This document shows positions 35,387-45,232 of a DNA stretch of 64,000 bases, in pieces. The notes beneath the pieces were generated by a model. That model was not told the origin of the DNA and did no database searches. It saw only the letters and a list, made by a program, of their open reading frames with translations. The translations under genes were made by a program, and so were the position numbers. Positions within the stretch are counted from its first letter, which is position 1; each line of letters begins with the position of its first letter. This stretch comes from an uncultured Lachnospiraceae bacterium (GTDB lineage Bacteria > Bacillota > Clostridia > Lachnospirales > Lachnospiraceae): contig CAJTSL010000002.1 of the NCBI GenBank assembly GCA_910578845.1, positions 72,464 through 136,463 on the forward strand, read 5' to 3'.

Positions 35387-36995
35387 CTGTTATTGATAGC
35401 AGATTTGCAGCTTTGCGGAATTCGGCAGGGCTTTGGCCGACGTATTTCCTGAATTTCTTATGGAAGTAATCTACGTTCCGGTATCCTACTTGCTCAGCGA
35501 TTTCATAGACTTTTAAACGGTCTTCTAACAAGAGTTCTTTGGCGCAATCTATCCGTTTGTGGTCAACATAAGAATTGAAGCTTTCGCCGACAGTCTTATT
35601 AAAAATTTTCCCAAGATAAGCGCTGTTATAGCCAAATAGTGGCGCAATGGCCTCTAATTTGATATTGTTCCGGAAATTATGGTCAATATAATACAACACA
35701 TCATATAAAACAGCGTCACGATTCGGGTTTCCAATGGCATTGATCATCATCCCACACTGCTCAGAGAGAAAGCGTAGGATCTCATTGAGATAGTTCTGTG
35801 CGCTGATGTGTTCAATCACAGCAGAGTTAGTTAAAAAAGGGATCTCCGCCGAGGCATAAATCCGATTGATATTCTCCTTGACCTGTAAGTATAAGTCAGT
35901 GAGGAATAGCTTTATTTCTGCTTTATCACTGTCAATAAGGTTCATATTCTTCTCTAGCTCGTGGAGCGTATCCTCGATCATCTGCCGGTTATAAGATTGT
36001 ATATAATCAGTAAGCAATCCCGAGAAACGGGTAAGCGTTTCTTCAGAAAGCGTTACAATTTCACAGAGGGGGGGGCAGTTTGGAGCATCCATGGAGTTAG
36101 GAGACAGTGCTTCATAGCCTAGCGTATGCTGGTATGGCATACAAAAGAAACGCCGTTCCAACAAAGCAAACGCATCCTCATAGGAGAGATGGATGTCTTG
36201 TGTATTGGTGACTGGCCTGCCATATGTTAAGAACATGGATTCCATTGGGCTGCCATCCTGGAAAGGGCGCTTTTGATAATGTTCCAGAAAATCGTCAAGT
36301 TTACGGAGGCCATGGCTTCCTTTTAATAGAACAATGTCTTTGCCGTTAATTTCCAAATGTTCATATATATTGTTCTCACGGTTGATGACATTGAGAAGAT
36401 CCGCAAAGGTATAAGGCGCGGATGCAGAATGCTTGTGGAAATCTTCACATATGACAACCTGGTAAGAGTCTGCCTGTAAATGAAAATGCTCGATGTCTTC
36501 TATAGAAAGAGGCGTATCGAGCGTATCAGTCAATAATTCGCGCAACACAATGCTTTTGGCTTTTGCTTTGTAAGATGACAGATGGCGGTACTGCTGTTTT
36601 TCGGCTGATAGAAGCTCTTTGATTTCACGGACGGCAGCATATAATTCTTCTTCGTCAAGCGGTTTGGTCAGATAGAGGCTAACTCCGTTCTTAATTGCTT
36701 CTTGGGCATATTTAAAGTCAGAATACCCGCTTAAAATAATGCATTTGCCTTGATAGCCTGCTTCCCTTGCAAGACGGATGACTTCGGTGCCATGTATTTT
36801 GGGCATTTTTACATCCAGCATGACAAGGCTTGGCTGCATAGCAAGAATACGGTCAAGGGCATCCTTTCCGTTAGATGCCTCGCCGCATAAAGTAAATCCT
36901 GCTTCTTCCCAATTAATAATGCATTTTAGGCCTTCTCTGATAGAAAGCTCGTCATCTGCAATAAAAACTGTTTCCATGTTACGTATTTCGACCAC
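35373..36995 (-). CDS. YesN-type response regulator, AraC-family DNA binding
   Basis: This is a transcription regulator expected to be phosphorylated by the YesM-type kinase. The 540-residue protein has a receiver domain with the acidic pair ADDE, phospho-acceptor Asp61 in MLDVKMPK and a later conserved Lys in TKPL. A central helical region of unknown role (about 130-430) follows, then an AraC-type double helix-turn-helix (about 435-530, AIAPLFGYNSAYLGKIFNK and AEQVGYRNVDYFHKKFRK). The start may be GTG 36995 or ATG 36977; AAAGGTGG overlaps the former. It follows, 78 bases downstream on the same strand, an extracellular binding-protein-like gene, so these two form an operon divergent from the 39-kb genes. 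Confidence 0.9.
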   Translation of the reverse strand: MVEIRNMETVFIADDELSIREGLKCIINWEEAGFTLCGEASNGKDALDRILAMQPSLVMLDVKMPKIHGTEVIRLAREAGYQGKCIILSGYSDFKYAQEAIKNGVSLYLTKPLDEEELYAAVREIKELLSAEKQQYRHLSSYKAKAKSIVLRELLTDTLDTPLSIEDIEHFHLQADSYQVVICEDFHKHSASAPYTFADLLNVINRENNIYEHLEINGKDIVLLKGSHGLRKLDDFLEHYQKRPFQDGSPMESMFLTYGRPVTNTQDIHLSYEDAFALLERRFFCMPYQHTLGYEALSPNSMDAPNCPPLCEIVTLSEETLTRFSGLLTDYIQSYNRQMIEDTLHELEKNMNLIDSDKAEIKLFLTDLYLQVKENINRIYASAEIPFLTNSAVIEHISAQNYLNEILRFLSEQCGMMINAIGNPNRDAVLYDVLYYIDHNFRNNIKLEAIAPLFGYNSAYLGKIFNKTVGESFNSYVDHKRIDCAKELLLEDRLKVYEIAEQVGYRNVDYFHKKFRKYVGQSPAEFRKAANLLSITDPVP

Positions 36996-37073
36996 CTTTA
37001 TACCCGCTTATCAGGTAAGTTGTATTTGATATCGTTTCTATCGTAACATGAAATACGGTTTCGTGCAAAGGCA

Positions 37074-38813
37074 TTATGGTATGTTTTTCTCTACTTCCTG
37101 CGCCCATAGCCTACTCTGTTCTTTTGCATTGCGCATATTATCCGCTAATACAATGTCATAACCAAGGCTTTTGGAAATGCTTTGCATCTCCTTTTGTAAG
37201 GCATAAAATGCTTCTTCATTTTCCGCAAAAATCATTTTCCAGGAATATTCGACAATAACGTTACTACATTGGCTGCGCAGGGTGGCGATTTCTGAACTTT
37301 CGGCGGAGCTACGGTAAATGATGCCGGGACAGATGATATATTGTCCATGCCTCATCAGGTAATCCAGGGGCGCTTTGGCATCCATGTCCGCCTGCCATGC
37401 CAGATCAAGAGCCGTTGTACATTGTTGCCTGTAGGAATCCCAAAGCGTATAAAAATAGGGATAACCATTAGGCGCTATATCCGCCAAAGAAACGCTGTTA
37501 AAGTTCAACGTGGAATTTCCTGCGTTCCAGGAGCCTCCGCCCCATTCATCCGGAACATCAGGATTTTCATTGGAGAGTGCTTTCATTCCGTATTCGGTAA
37601 TATACGGCCCGTCGTTTCCCATCTCCCATGTAAGGCCTTGGGGGCCTGCCGTTCCTGTGATCGGCTGGGCGCTATTGGCGTAAATGCCTTCGGGGGAATA
37701 GAGCCAGTTGATGAAATCGGCAAGACGCGCAGGGTCTTTGGCGCCTGAGCCTATGGCGATGACTCTGCCCGGATCGCCCATCGGCATACAGCCTTTTAAC
37801 ATAATCTGTAGGTCATCAATCGGAACGAACATAAATCCGATGCCTTTTTCTTTGCGTTCCACTGTATTATACGCGGATTTTCCAAGCCATGGCCAAGGGG
37901 AGAACAGAATGTTGCCGCTGGCACATTTTTCATAGACGTCTGTATAGTTTTGATTTGGCGATGCAGGGTCTACCAGTCCCATTTGGTTAGCATTAAAATA
38001 AAATTTAAGAATCCGCTGATAGATAGAATCTTCATCCAGAATGCTTTGGTAGTCGGTGTCATCGACTTTATATAGAACAAATCCGTATTCTTCATAGCCA
38101 TAGAAACAGGCCGGTTGTTTGACTGCGTTCATCATATTGCCATCCCAATCAGCGAAGAGGCTGAAAGCATATACTGGTTCGCCGGAATCACTTGTAGGAG
38201 AAAGCTCCTGCATTTGTTTCAGGATGGGCAATAAGTCTTCGAGCGTATGTATCTCCGGCGAGCCAATGGCAGTATATAAGTCATAGCGCATATAGGGGCC
38301 ATAGATTGGCTCTTCATTTTCACTATGCTCCATGCAGCCTTTTAAAGAGATCTCGGAGGGAATGGCATAGATTGCCGTTTCGGAGACCGGGTCATTGAGC
38401 GCTCGAATGGCATGCTCGTAGCGCATGATCTCTTTGCCTGCCAGGTATTTGCTCATGTCAATGATCAGGCCTGCGGCGACGAGATCCTCCAAATTGCTGT
38501 TGGCGTCACAGATAATTAAGTCGCCTAAATCTCCGGCTGCGGCACGGGTCTGGTACATAGTGTTTCCACCGCCTGCGATATTAGGCGCGATAATATTAAG
38601 CTTCATATTGAAGTTATCCTCTACGATTTTGGCGAACCACCCCGATTGGATGCCTTGAAAATTTGCGAGCGGATCGAATACGTCCACGGTCAAGGGAGCC
38701 TGGTAGGAAGAAGGGCGTCTGCTTCCTGGTAAGCCAGCGGCGTATTGCATAACCATCATAAGAAAGATGAAGAGGATAAGGGTTGCGCTAAGGCGCTTGC
38801 ATCGGGTGGACAT
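37074..38813 (-). CDS. Solute-binding-like protein with uncleaved-type membrane anchor
   Basis: The 579-residue protein has a family-1 binding-protein-like body (VDVFDPLANFQGIQSGWF, later WDSYRQQC and a helical C-terminus). Its N-terminal hydrophobic helix (about 9-27) is not followed by a lipobox cysteine. It could be a secreted protein or a membrane-tethered one. Being co-directional with and just upstream of the YesN-type regulator, rather than with permeases, it may present ligand to the YesM-type kinase. AAAGGA lies ten bases upstream of the ATG. It differs strongly from the lipoprotein at 33.6 kb. Confidence 0.8.
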   Translation of the reverse strand: MSTRCKRLSATLILFIFLMMVMQYAAGLPGSRRPSSYQAPLTVDVFDPLANFQGIQSGWFAKIVEDNFNMKLNIIAPNIAGGGNTMYQTRAAAGDLGDLIICDANSNLEDLVAAGLIIDMSKYLAGKEIMRYEHAIRALNDPVSETAIYAIPSEISLKGCMEHSENEEPIYGPYMRYDLYTAIGSPEIHTLEDLLPILKQMQELSPTSDSGEPVYAFSLFADWDGNMMNAVKQPACFYGYEEYGFVLYKVDDTDYQSILDEDSIYQRILKFYFNANQMGLVDPASPNQNYTDVYEKCASGNILFSPWPWLGKSAYNTVERKEKGIGFMFVPIDDLQIMLKGCMPMGDPGRVIAIGSGAKDPARLADFINWLYSPEGIYANSAQPITGTAGPQGLTWEMGNDGPYITEYGMKALSNENPDVPDEWGGGSWNAGNSTLNFNSVSLADIAPNGYPYFYTLWDSYRQQCTTALDLAWQADMDAKAPLDYLMRHGQYIICPGIIYRSSAESSEIATLRSQCSNVIVEYSWKMIFAENEEAFYALQKEMQSISKSLGYDIVLADNMRNAKEQSRLWAQEVEKNIP

Positions 38814-39052
38814 GGGATGAGAATCCTTTCTTTTATATTCATGATGAGAAAAGTATACTGTATCTTCAGGAAGGAGTGTACTTGAAAAATTACTGATGTT
38901 TTACCACTATTTTTAGATAATTACCAGGTATGTGGAAGAAAATTTGCAGCCAGGCGCCGGTGATTAGAGATATCTTAAAGATAGCTTTGCTATAATGAGG
39001 AACAAATTTGAATATACAAAAGAGAAAGGACAAGAAAATGATGAACGAAAAG

Positions 39053-39093
39053 ATGATGAAAGAGAAGATGATGAAAGAGAAGATGGAGAAAAG
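39053..39093 (+). repeat. Short tandem repeats at the 5' end of a lipoprotein gene
   Basis: The 15-base unit GATGATGAAAGAGAA recurs in frame, with a shortened third copy. It encodes Met/Lys/Glu-rich residues if translated. It lies before the best start codon (39098) and may be untranslated. Confidence 0.6.
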
Positions 39094-39097
39094 GAAA

Positions 39098-39676
39098 ATG
39101 ATGTTGAAGAAAAGGGGCGGCACGCGCATGGCAGCGGCATGTTTGATGATGCTTTTGATGGCGGCAGGGACGGGCTGCGGCAATGATGATGCTATTAGGA
39201 AAGGGGACGACATATTGCTGACAGAGGAAGAGGCAGATGGCGCTGTAGGAACGGAACATACGATCTCCGTACCTGAAACGGAAGAGCCGGGCAGCGCTCC
39301 GGAGAACGAAGCGCCAGGCACTGTAACAGAGACAGGGATCCCGTCTTCGGACAGTGGCGGTCAGGAGCAGGAGAGCATTAGCATAGGAGGGAAAGTAAGG
39401 AGCGTAGAAGAGGATAGTTTCGTTATCAGCCGCACGTTATTGTCAGAGGATGGAGTGGTCACAATGCCGGAACCGGGCAGCCCGGAGGAAGATCTTGTGA
39501 AAGTTTGCTGTACAGAGGCAACTATATTTGCACATTGGACGATTAAAGGTGGGGACATAGACATGAAGGAAGGTTTTTTCTCCCAGATTGGTGAAGGGAC
39601 AGGCCTAGAGGCATTCGGGTATTATGACGGCGAAATATTTATGGCCGAAAAGGTAATTATTGAGATTTATGAGTAG
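39098..39676 (+). CDS. Small lipoprotein, function unknown
   Basis: I do not recognise a family. The likely start is ATG 39098, close to AAAAGGAAA; an upstream in-frame ATG at 39008 would add 30 repetitive Met/Lys/Glu residues. The precursor of about 192 residues has a basic N-terminus, a hydrophobic stretch and a lipobox-like GTGC, then an acidic Glu/Pro/Gly/Ser-rich linker. A small domain of about 80 residues follows (IGGKVRSVEEDSFVISRTLLSEDG to the end). The final domain reads like a small beta-barrel with an OB-fold-type beginning. Confidence 0.55.
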   Translation: MMLKKRGGTRMAAACLMMLLMAAGTGCGNDDAIRKGDDILLTEEEADGAVGTEHTISVPETEEPGSAPENEAPGTVTETGIPSSDSGGQEQESISIGGKVRSVEEDSFVISRTLLSEDGVVTMPEPGSPEEDLVKVCCTEATIFAHWTIKGGDIDMKEGFFSQIGEGTGLEAFGYYDGEIFMAEKVIIEIYE

Positions 39677-39793
39677 CCTAAAGAGAAGACGGCTTTTATG
39701 GGCGCTATAGTTTCTCTTGTTTTAGCCTATGATATACAGTATAATTTTTCTAAGGAAACAGGCTATTACATACGGTAAATAAACACGGAGGAC

Positions 39794-42700
39794 ATGCAAA
39801 TGGAAGCAAAAAAGAATACCCCATTTTGGGATGTGTCGCTGTCGATAGAAGAAAGGCTGGATTGGCTTCTATCGGAGATGACGATCGAGGAAAAATTAAG
39901 CTGCCTTGCGTCGAGGGTGCCGGACTTAGAGCGTTTGGGCATTCCGGCGATGAGCGTCGGCGGAGAAGCAGCGCATGGCGTGGAGGCTCGCAACGACCAG
40001 AATGAGCTTGGCGTGCCGGAGAAGACGACTTCCTTCCCGCAGCCGATTGGCATGAGCGCCACATGGGATACGGAATTGGTGCAAAAGGCAGGGGCAGTGA
40101 CGGGAACAGAGGCGCGCGTGCTTTACCACCGCCATCCAGACAGAGGATTAAGCAGATGGGCGCCAACCGTTGATTTAGAGCGTGACCCGCGATGGGGCAG
40201 GACAGAAGAAGGATATGGGGAAGACCCTCTTTTAACAGGAGAAATGGCGGGCGCATACATCCGGGGCATGCAGGGAGAAGATGCACGCTACTTACGGGTT
40301 GCGGCTACTTTGAAACACTTCTACGGCAACAATACCGAGACGGGAAGAGGATGGAAAAATGTTTCCATCGATCCGCGGAACCGCTATGAGCTGTATCTGG
40401 AACCGTTCCGTAGGGCAATCGAAAAAGGCGGCGCGGAAGCTGTCATGACAGCTTACAATAAAATCAACGGCATACCAGGAATGTTGAACCCGGAAGTAAA
40501 AGATATCCTAAAAGAACAGTATGGATTAAAACATGCGGTCTGTGACGGAGGCGCAATGGAGCTAGTAGTAAATTTCCACCATTATTATGGGATCCATGCA
40601 GAGACGATAGCGGCTGCGATCAAGGCGGGCGTAGACGCGATGTCTGACAATCCGGTGGAAGTAGAGAAGGCTGCGAAGGAAGCGTATGAGCTGCACCTTC
40701 TGAGCGAAGAAGAGATTGACGGCGCATTGCGGAATGTGTTCCGTACGAAGCTACGCTTAGGTATTTATGATGCAGCGGATTGCAATCCTTTTGACAGGGT
40801 AACGGAAGAAGATATTAATTCGGAAGAGAATCAGGAGATCTGTAAGCAAGTATCACGGGAAGCAGTAGTGCTGTTGAAGAATGAGGCAAATTTCCTGCCG
40901 TTTTCAGCGGAACAGGCTAAGTCCCTTGCGTTGATCGGCCCGCTTGGCGATGCCTGGTACCAGGACTGGTATGGCGGGGAAGCGCTTAGGCATTCGACGC
41001 TGTACCAGGGATTACAGAAAATGCAAGAGGATGCGGTCGCTTTCGCCGATGGGTTAGACAGGGTTGTTCTCCGATGCGGCGAGAAAGGGATTGCTGTTTC
41101 AGAGGATGGCGCATTGTATCTGTCTGAGAAACCCGATGTCTTCATCAAAGAAGATTGGGGGGAAGGCAGTCTGACCTTCCGGTGCGAACGTACAGGGAAA
41201 TATATGAATACAAGATTTTATCCTGGGAAATCGTCCCCACAGGACATGGGCAGGATTGCGGCAGATGCGGACAGGGCGTTTGACTGGTTCGTAATGGAAA
41301 TTTTCCATCTGGTGCAGAATACGGACGCAGCGGGCGATGCAGGACAAGGACATGACGATGGCAGTTTCGTGCTGACAAACCGCTTCGGGATGCCCGTCAT
41401 GGCAGGTGAGGACGGCAGCCTCTGGTCGATGAAGGGTGGCGAGCAGATTGGCACCGCAGTGGGCATTGCGATGGAGAGCGTAGCTTCTTCGGAGAAAAAG
41501 ACAATGCTTTCGGAAATCCGTTTCCGGATAGAAGTGGTGGAATCCGGTATAGAAAAGGCAGTAAAACTGGCAAAAGAGAAAAGTTGCGTTGTATTGGCGC
41601 TTGGTTGTAACCCGATGATCAATGCCAAGGAAGAAGTAGACCGTACGACGATTGTCCTGCCGGCAGAACAGGAGAAACTGATCGATGCGCTTATACAGGC
41701 CAATCCCAATATTGCGCTTGTCCTCTTTTCTAATTATCCTTATGCGATTGGGGAGGCGGACAGAAAGCTGCCGGCGATTTTATGGAGCGCTACGGGGAGC
41801 CAGGATATGGGAGATGCGGTGGCTGAGACACTATTTGGGAAGAATGCGCCGGCCGGGCGTCTGAATATGACATGGTATCATGGTGATGAGAGCCTGCCGG
41901 ACATTGATGATTACGATATCATCAAGGGCAAACGTACATACCGCTATTTTGACGGGGATGTGCTTTACCCGTTTGGCTATGGTCTGACTTATTCTCGCTT
42001 CGAATATACGGATTTGTCCGTGGAGCTAGTGGATCAGACAAAACTGAAAGTTTCTTTCCTTGTAAAGAACGCAGGCGGGCGTATCAGTGATGAAGTAGCG
42101 CAAGTCTATGGCATAGCGCCTGCGTCGCGTGTGAAGAAACCGTTGAAACAGCTCTTAGGATTCCAAAGGCTAAAAGATGTGCAGCCTGGAGAGAGCAGGC
42201 GGGTAGAGATCATCGTCCCAGTGGAAGAATTCCGCTTTTATGATGTGACGAGCCGTACGCTGATGGTGGAGGAAGGCTGTTATACGGTCTATGCAGGGGC
42301 ATCCAGTACAGATTGCGGGTTAGAACAGAAGATTACGCTTCCGGGACAAAAGACAGGGGTACGGAACCTGAAACAGAAGATTAGCGCTGACCACTATGAT
42401 GATTATGAAAACGTGGTGCTGACAGAAGGGCAGTTTGGCTATGCTGCGGCAACGCTTTTGGAGACAGAGAAAGAAGGTATGTTATATTACCGGGATTGTA
42501 TCTTAGAAAGCGGTATGGAGAAGATCACGTTACATATGATGAGTGAAAAGGGCGCAAAAGTGGAAGTGCTGATAAACGGTGAAATTGCAGGAAGCTGGCA
42601 GGGCGATACGAGGACATATGTAGAAAGGGCGCAGCCAGCCATGGGACCGCTTATGGAAGCAGAGACAAAGGCGCGGATAGCGACATGGCCGTGTGTATAT

Positions 42701-42826
42701 GCGGATGTAAAAGTGCCGCTTTCGTATAGCCAGATCTCTGATGAGAAAACAGACGGGAAGAAGACAGCCGAGTTAGCGCTCCGGATAAACGGGGATGTGA
42801 AGCTTTGCTATTTCCAAATGAAATAA
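39794..42826 (+). CDS. GH3 beta-glycosidase with an inserted beta-trefoil-like domain
   Basis: It is predicted to remove beta-linked glucose, xylose or similar residues from non-reducing ends. The 1010-residue protein has the GH3 N domain (ERDPRWGRTEEGYGEDP, KHFYGNN, nucleophile Asp in AVCDGGAMEL where most have SDW) and the GH3 C domain. An FnIII-like domain follows (RVKKPLKQLLGFQRLKDVQPGE), then a further C-terminal beta domain. About 150 residues (roughly 420-580) are inserted within the C domain and read like a beta-trefoil or fascin-like unit (TFRCERTGKYMNTRF). There is no signal peptide, so it is probably cytoplasmic. It converges on the esterase gene, with a shared terminator between them. 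Confidence 0.9.
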   Translation: MQMEAKKNTPFWDVSLSIEERLDWLLSEMTIEEKLSCLASRVPDLERLGIPAMSVGGEAAHGVEARNDQNELGVPEKTTSFPQPIGMSATWDTELVQKAGAVTGTEARVLYHRHPDRGLSRWAPTVDLERDPRWGRTEEGYGEDPLLTGEMAGAYIRGMQGEDARYLRVAATLKHFYGNNTETGRGWKNVSIDPRNRYELYLEPFRRAIEKGGAEAVMTAYNKINGIPGMLNPEVKDILKEQYGLKHAVCDGGAMELVVNFHHYYGIHAETIAAAIKAGVDAMSDNPVEVEKAAKEAYELHLLSEEEIDGALRNVFRTKLRLGIYDAADCNPFDRVTEEDINSEENQEICKQVSREAVVLLKNEANFLPFSAEQAKSLALIGPLGDAWYQDWYGGEALRHSTLYQGLQKMQEDAVAFADGLDRVVLRCGEKGIAVSEDGALYLSEKPDVFIKEDWGEGSLTFRCERTGKYMNTRFYPGKSSPQDMGRIAADADRAFDWFVMEIFHLVQNTDAAGDAGQGHDDGSFVLTNRFGMPVMAGEDGSLWSMKGGEQIGTAVGIAMESVASSEKKTMLSEIRFRIEVVESGIEKAVKLAKEKSCVVLALGCNPMINAKEEVDRTTIVLPAEQEKLIDALIQANPNIALVLFSNYPYAIGEADRKLPAILWSATGSQDMGDAVAETLFGKNAPAGRLNMTWYHGDESLPDIDDYDIIKGKRTYRYFDGDVLYPFGYGLTYSRFEYTDLSVELVDQTKLKVSFLVKNAGGRISDEVAQVYGIAPASRVKKPLKQLLGFQRLKDVQPGESRRVEIIVPVEEFRFYDVTSRTLMVEEGCYTVYAGASSTDCGLEQKITLPGQKTGVRNLKQKISADHYDDYENVVLTEGQFGYAAATLLETEKEGMLYYRDCILESGMEKITLHMMSEKGAKVEVLINGEIAGSWQGDTRTYVERAQPAMGPLMEAETKARIATWPCVYADVKVPLSYSQISDEKTDGKKTAELALRINGDVKLCYFQMK

Positions 42827-42845
42827 TATCATTATGACGTCATGA

Positions 42846-42870
42846 GAGGGGGGCAAATGCCCCCCCTTAT
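42846..42870 (+). terminator. Intrinsic terminator after the GH3 gene
   Basis: GGGGGGCA (42848-42855) pairs with TGCCCCCC (42858-42865), followed by TTATTTT. It overlaps the 3' end of the minus-strand esterase gene. Confidence 0.8.
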
Positions 42871-43685
42871 TTTAATAACACTTCCTGTATCCAGGTGTTT
42901 GCTAACATCATCCATGACTGGCATTCTTTCTCAATACATCGTCCGTCTGCGCACATTGTCCTCTCGTCAGCGAGCGCCAGCCCGTGCCCGCCTTTGGTAT
43001 ACATATGCAGTTCGACCGCAATGCCTTGCTTGCGCATGGCAAGCGTCAGCAAAAGTGAATTTTCGGCAGGTACCGAGCCGTCTTCATTGGTACACCAGAT
43101 GAAGGCAGGAGGCGTGTCCGCATTGACTTGATTCTCCAGAGACATTTTGTCTTTCCATTCCTCGTAATGTTCCCCCAGTAAATTGTGGAAAGAATCCTGA
43201 TGCGCATAAGCGCCGGAGGTAATGACAGGGTAATTCAGGATCATGCCTGCCGGGCGCAACATTTCTTTGGAGGCGCCAAGTTTATCCAATACAAAATCAC
43301 TGCTCCAGAACATGCCGTAGCTGGCAGCCAGATGCCCGCCGGCAGAGGAGCCTTCGATGATGATTTTATCAGGCTTGACATGCCATTCGCTTGCATGTTC
43401 TTTGATCATCTTCACGGCGGTCCCAAGTTCAAGCAAGGACACCGGATAGGGAACCGGTGCCACCGAGTAGCGAAGCACGGCAGCATGATAGCCATAGGCG
43501 TTCCATTGCAGGGCGAACATTTCGGCTTCCCTGTTGGAGAGATAGGCATATCCGCCGCCCGGGCAGATGATGACTAACGGCCTTTCGGTAACGCCAAGAT
43601 CTTCATAATAAGAAATCAGATAAGTAGTCAGTTTCGCCGGAGCGCCAGAGCCTTCGGCTTGTATGGGATATTCTTCATGTATCAT
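42867..43685 (-). CDS. Alpha/beta-hydrolase esterase (acetyl-xylan-esterase-like)
   Basis: It is expected to remove acyl groups from sugars. The 272-residue alpha/beta hydrolase has the oxyanion motif PGGGY (42-46), the nucleophile elbow GSSAG with Ser114, the acid in a WCTNEDGSVP segment and the His in GGHGL. No signal peptide is present, so it acts inside the cell on imported oligosaccharides. It lies between GH3 and GH29 and is co-directional with GH29 and GH42. Confidence 0.9.
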   Translation of the reverse strand: MIHEEYPIQAEGSGAPAKLTTYLISYYEDLGVTERPLVIICPGGGYAYLSNREAEMFALQWNAYGYHAAVLRYSVAPVPYPVSLLELGTAVKMIKEHASEWHVKPDKIIIEGSSAGGHLAASYGMFWSSDFVLDKLGASKEMLRPAGMILNYPVITSGAYAHQDSFHNLLGEHYEEWKDKMSLENQVNADTPPAFIWCTNEDGSVPAENSLLLTLAMRKQGIAVELHMYTKGGHGLALADERTMCADGRCIEKECQSWMMLANTWIQEVLLK

Positions 43686-43709
43686 TGTTTCGGGTTCCTT
43701 TCTCGTTGA

Positions 43710-45194
43710 TTATTCCACAGCCACTTTTATTACGACCGGGAATTTGCTTTTCACATTCTTAGTCGTAAAGTGCAGGCCGTTTTCATCTATATGGTAATCT
43801 ATTTGTTCATCAAATCCAAGGATGCTGACGCCGCGGATAATGCCATGGAAGTTTGGCTTGCTGGCATCATGGCTCTTGGATAAGGAACGGATGGAGATGT
43901 TGCCGTCTTGTGGATATTGCAGGCAGGTGGCATAAATGCACCCGTTCCCGGCAGTAAAGCGGAAATCTTTAGAAGTATAAGCGGTGGCTGAGCCGTCGCT
44001 GAACTGTCCTTCGGTTTCCATCGTCGGGCCTTCCGCAGAATAACGCCACGGCTTGCTATCATAAATGGCTTCCCCGTTTATTGACAGCCAGGAGCCGACA
44101 TCGGTCAGGATCGCCGTTGTCTCTTCCGTAAAAGTACCGTCTGCTTTTGGGCCGATGTTGAGCAGGAGATTGCCGTTTTTGCTGACTACGTCAACAAGAT
44201 AAGAGATGATCTCATTGCTGCTCTTATAATCTAGATCAGTAGTATAGCACCATGAATTACGGGTGATGGAAGTATCGGTCTGCCAATAGTAAGGCTTGGA
44301 CTCTGCAAACTTCCCGCGCTCTATGTCTACGATGCCGCTGCCAAAAGCCATGGCATCGTGTTTGTAGCAGATTGCGGTAGGGAATCCCCACTCTTGTCCA
44401 CGGTTATAATAATATGCGGCAATCCGGCGCAGAGCCGGTTTGTAACCTTCATGTTGGATCCACCAGTCAAAATATAGGATTTTGGGCTGATACTTGTCGA
44501 TGATTTCGCAAGTACGGCATACCCAGTCTTCTAGAAATTCTGCCGTTGGATATGGCTTGGCGAAAAGATCCTGATGCTCGGGCTGTTCCTGCAAGGAAGG
44601 CCAGTAGAAGTCACCACGCTTTAGAGGTTCTTTGATATCGCTGTCAAAATCCTTCCCATTGCCCATGAACCAGAGATGTTCGGCTCTGTGAGTGGAGGCG
44701 CAGAAAACGAGGTCCCTTTTTTCAAAGGCGGTTTTTAACTCTGCGAGGATGTCCCGTTTTGGCCCCATATCGGCGGCATTGTAGCATGACAGATCGCTTT
44801 GGTACATCTGGAAGCCATCATGATGCTCCGCAACTGGGACGACATATTTGGCGCCGCATTTTGCAAAGGCATCCGCCCAGGAATCCGCATCAAATTTGTC
44901 CGCTGTAAAAAGCGGGATGAAATCTTTGTATCCAAAATCCTTGTGCGCGCCATAAGTCTTGACGTGATGCTCAAATTCCGGCGTGCCTTGTACATACATA
45001 TTGCGGGAGTACCATTCATTGCGAAAGGCGGGAACGCTGTAGACGCCCCAATGAATGAAAATGCCAAATTTAGCCTTTTGGAACCATGACGGCATGGTAA
45101 AATCCGTTAAAGACGCCCAATCATCATGATATGCGCCTTTGGCATTCACATCCTGGATCTGTTGGAAATAGGCTTTCGGGTCTGTAATCTTCAT
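43710..45194 (-). CDS. GH29 alpha-L-fucosidase
   Basis: It is predicted to cleave alpha-L-fucosyl residues. The 494-residue protein has the family start WFQKAKFGIFIHWGVYSVPAF, the EHHDGFQMY motif and the nucleophile Asp243 in ILYFDWW. NGNLLLNIGPKADG is the usual GH29 closing motif, followed by a C-terminal beta domain. No signal peptide is present. AAAGGAGCA lies upstream. It starts after the palindromic mini-element at 45.23-45.30 kb and is co-directional with GH42, so both may be read from the same promoter. Confidence 0.95.
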   Translation of the reverse strand: MKITDPKAYFQQIQDVNAKGAYHDDWASLTDFTMPSWFQKAKFGIFIHWGVYSVPAFRNEWYSRNMYVQGTPEFEHHVKTYGAHKDFGYKDFIPLFTADKFDADSWADAFAKCGAKYVVPVAEHHDGFQMYQSDLSCYNAADMGPKRDILAELKTAFEKRDLVFCASTHRAEHLWFMGNGKDFDSDIKEPLKRGDFYWPSLQEQPEHQDLFAKPYPTAEFLEDWVCRTCEIIDKYQPKILYFDWWIQHEGYKPALRRIAAYYYNRGQEWGFPTAICYKHDAMAFGSGIVDIERGKFAESKPYYWQTDTSITRNSWCYTTDLDYKSSNEIISYLVDVVSKNGNLLLNIGPKADGTFTEETTAILTDVGSWLSINGEAIYDSKPWRYSAEGPTMETEGQFSDGSATAYTSKDFRFTAGNGCIYATCLQYPQDGNISIRSLSKSHDASKPNFHGIIRGVSILGFDEQIDYHIDENGLHFTTKNVKSKFPVVIKVAVE

Positions 45195-45232
45195 AAAAGT
45201 GAGATGCTCCTTTCGGTGGTTTATTATTTATA

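Noticed and set aside
36995..38813. Plus-strand frames opposite the binding-protein-like gene
   Set aside because: They are fragments without recognisable protein features, opposite a clear coding gene.
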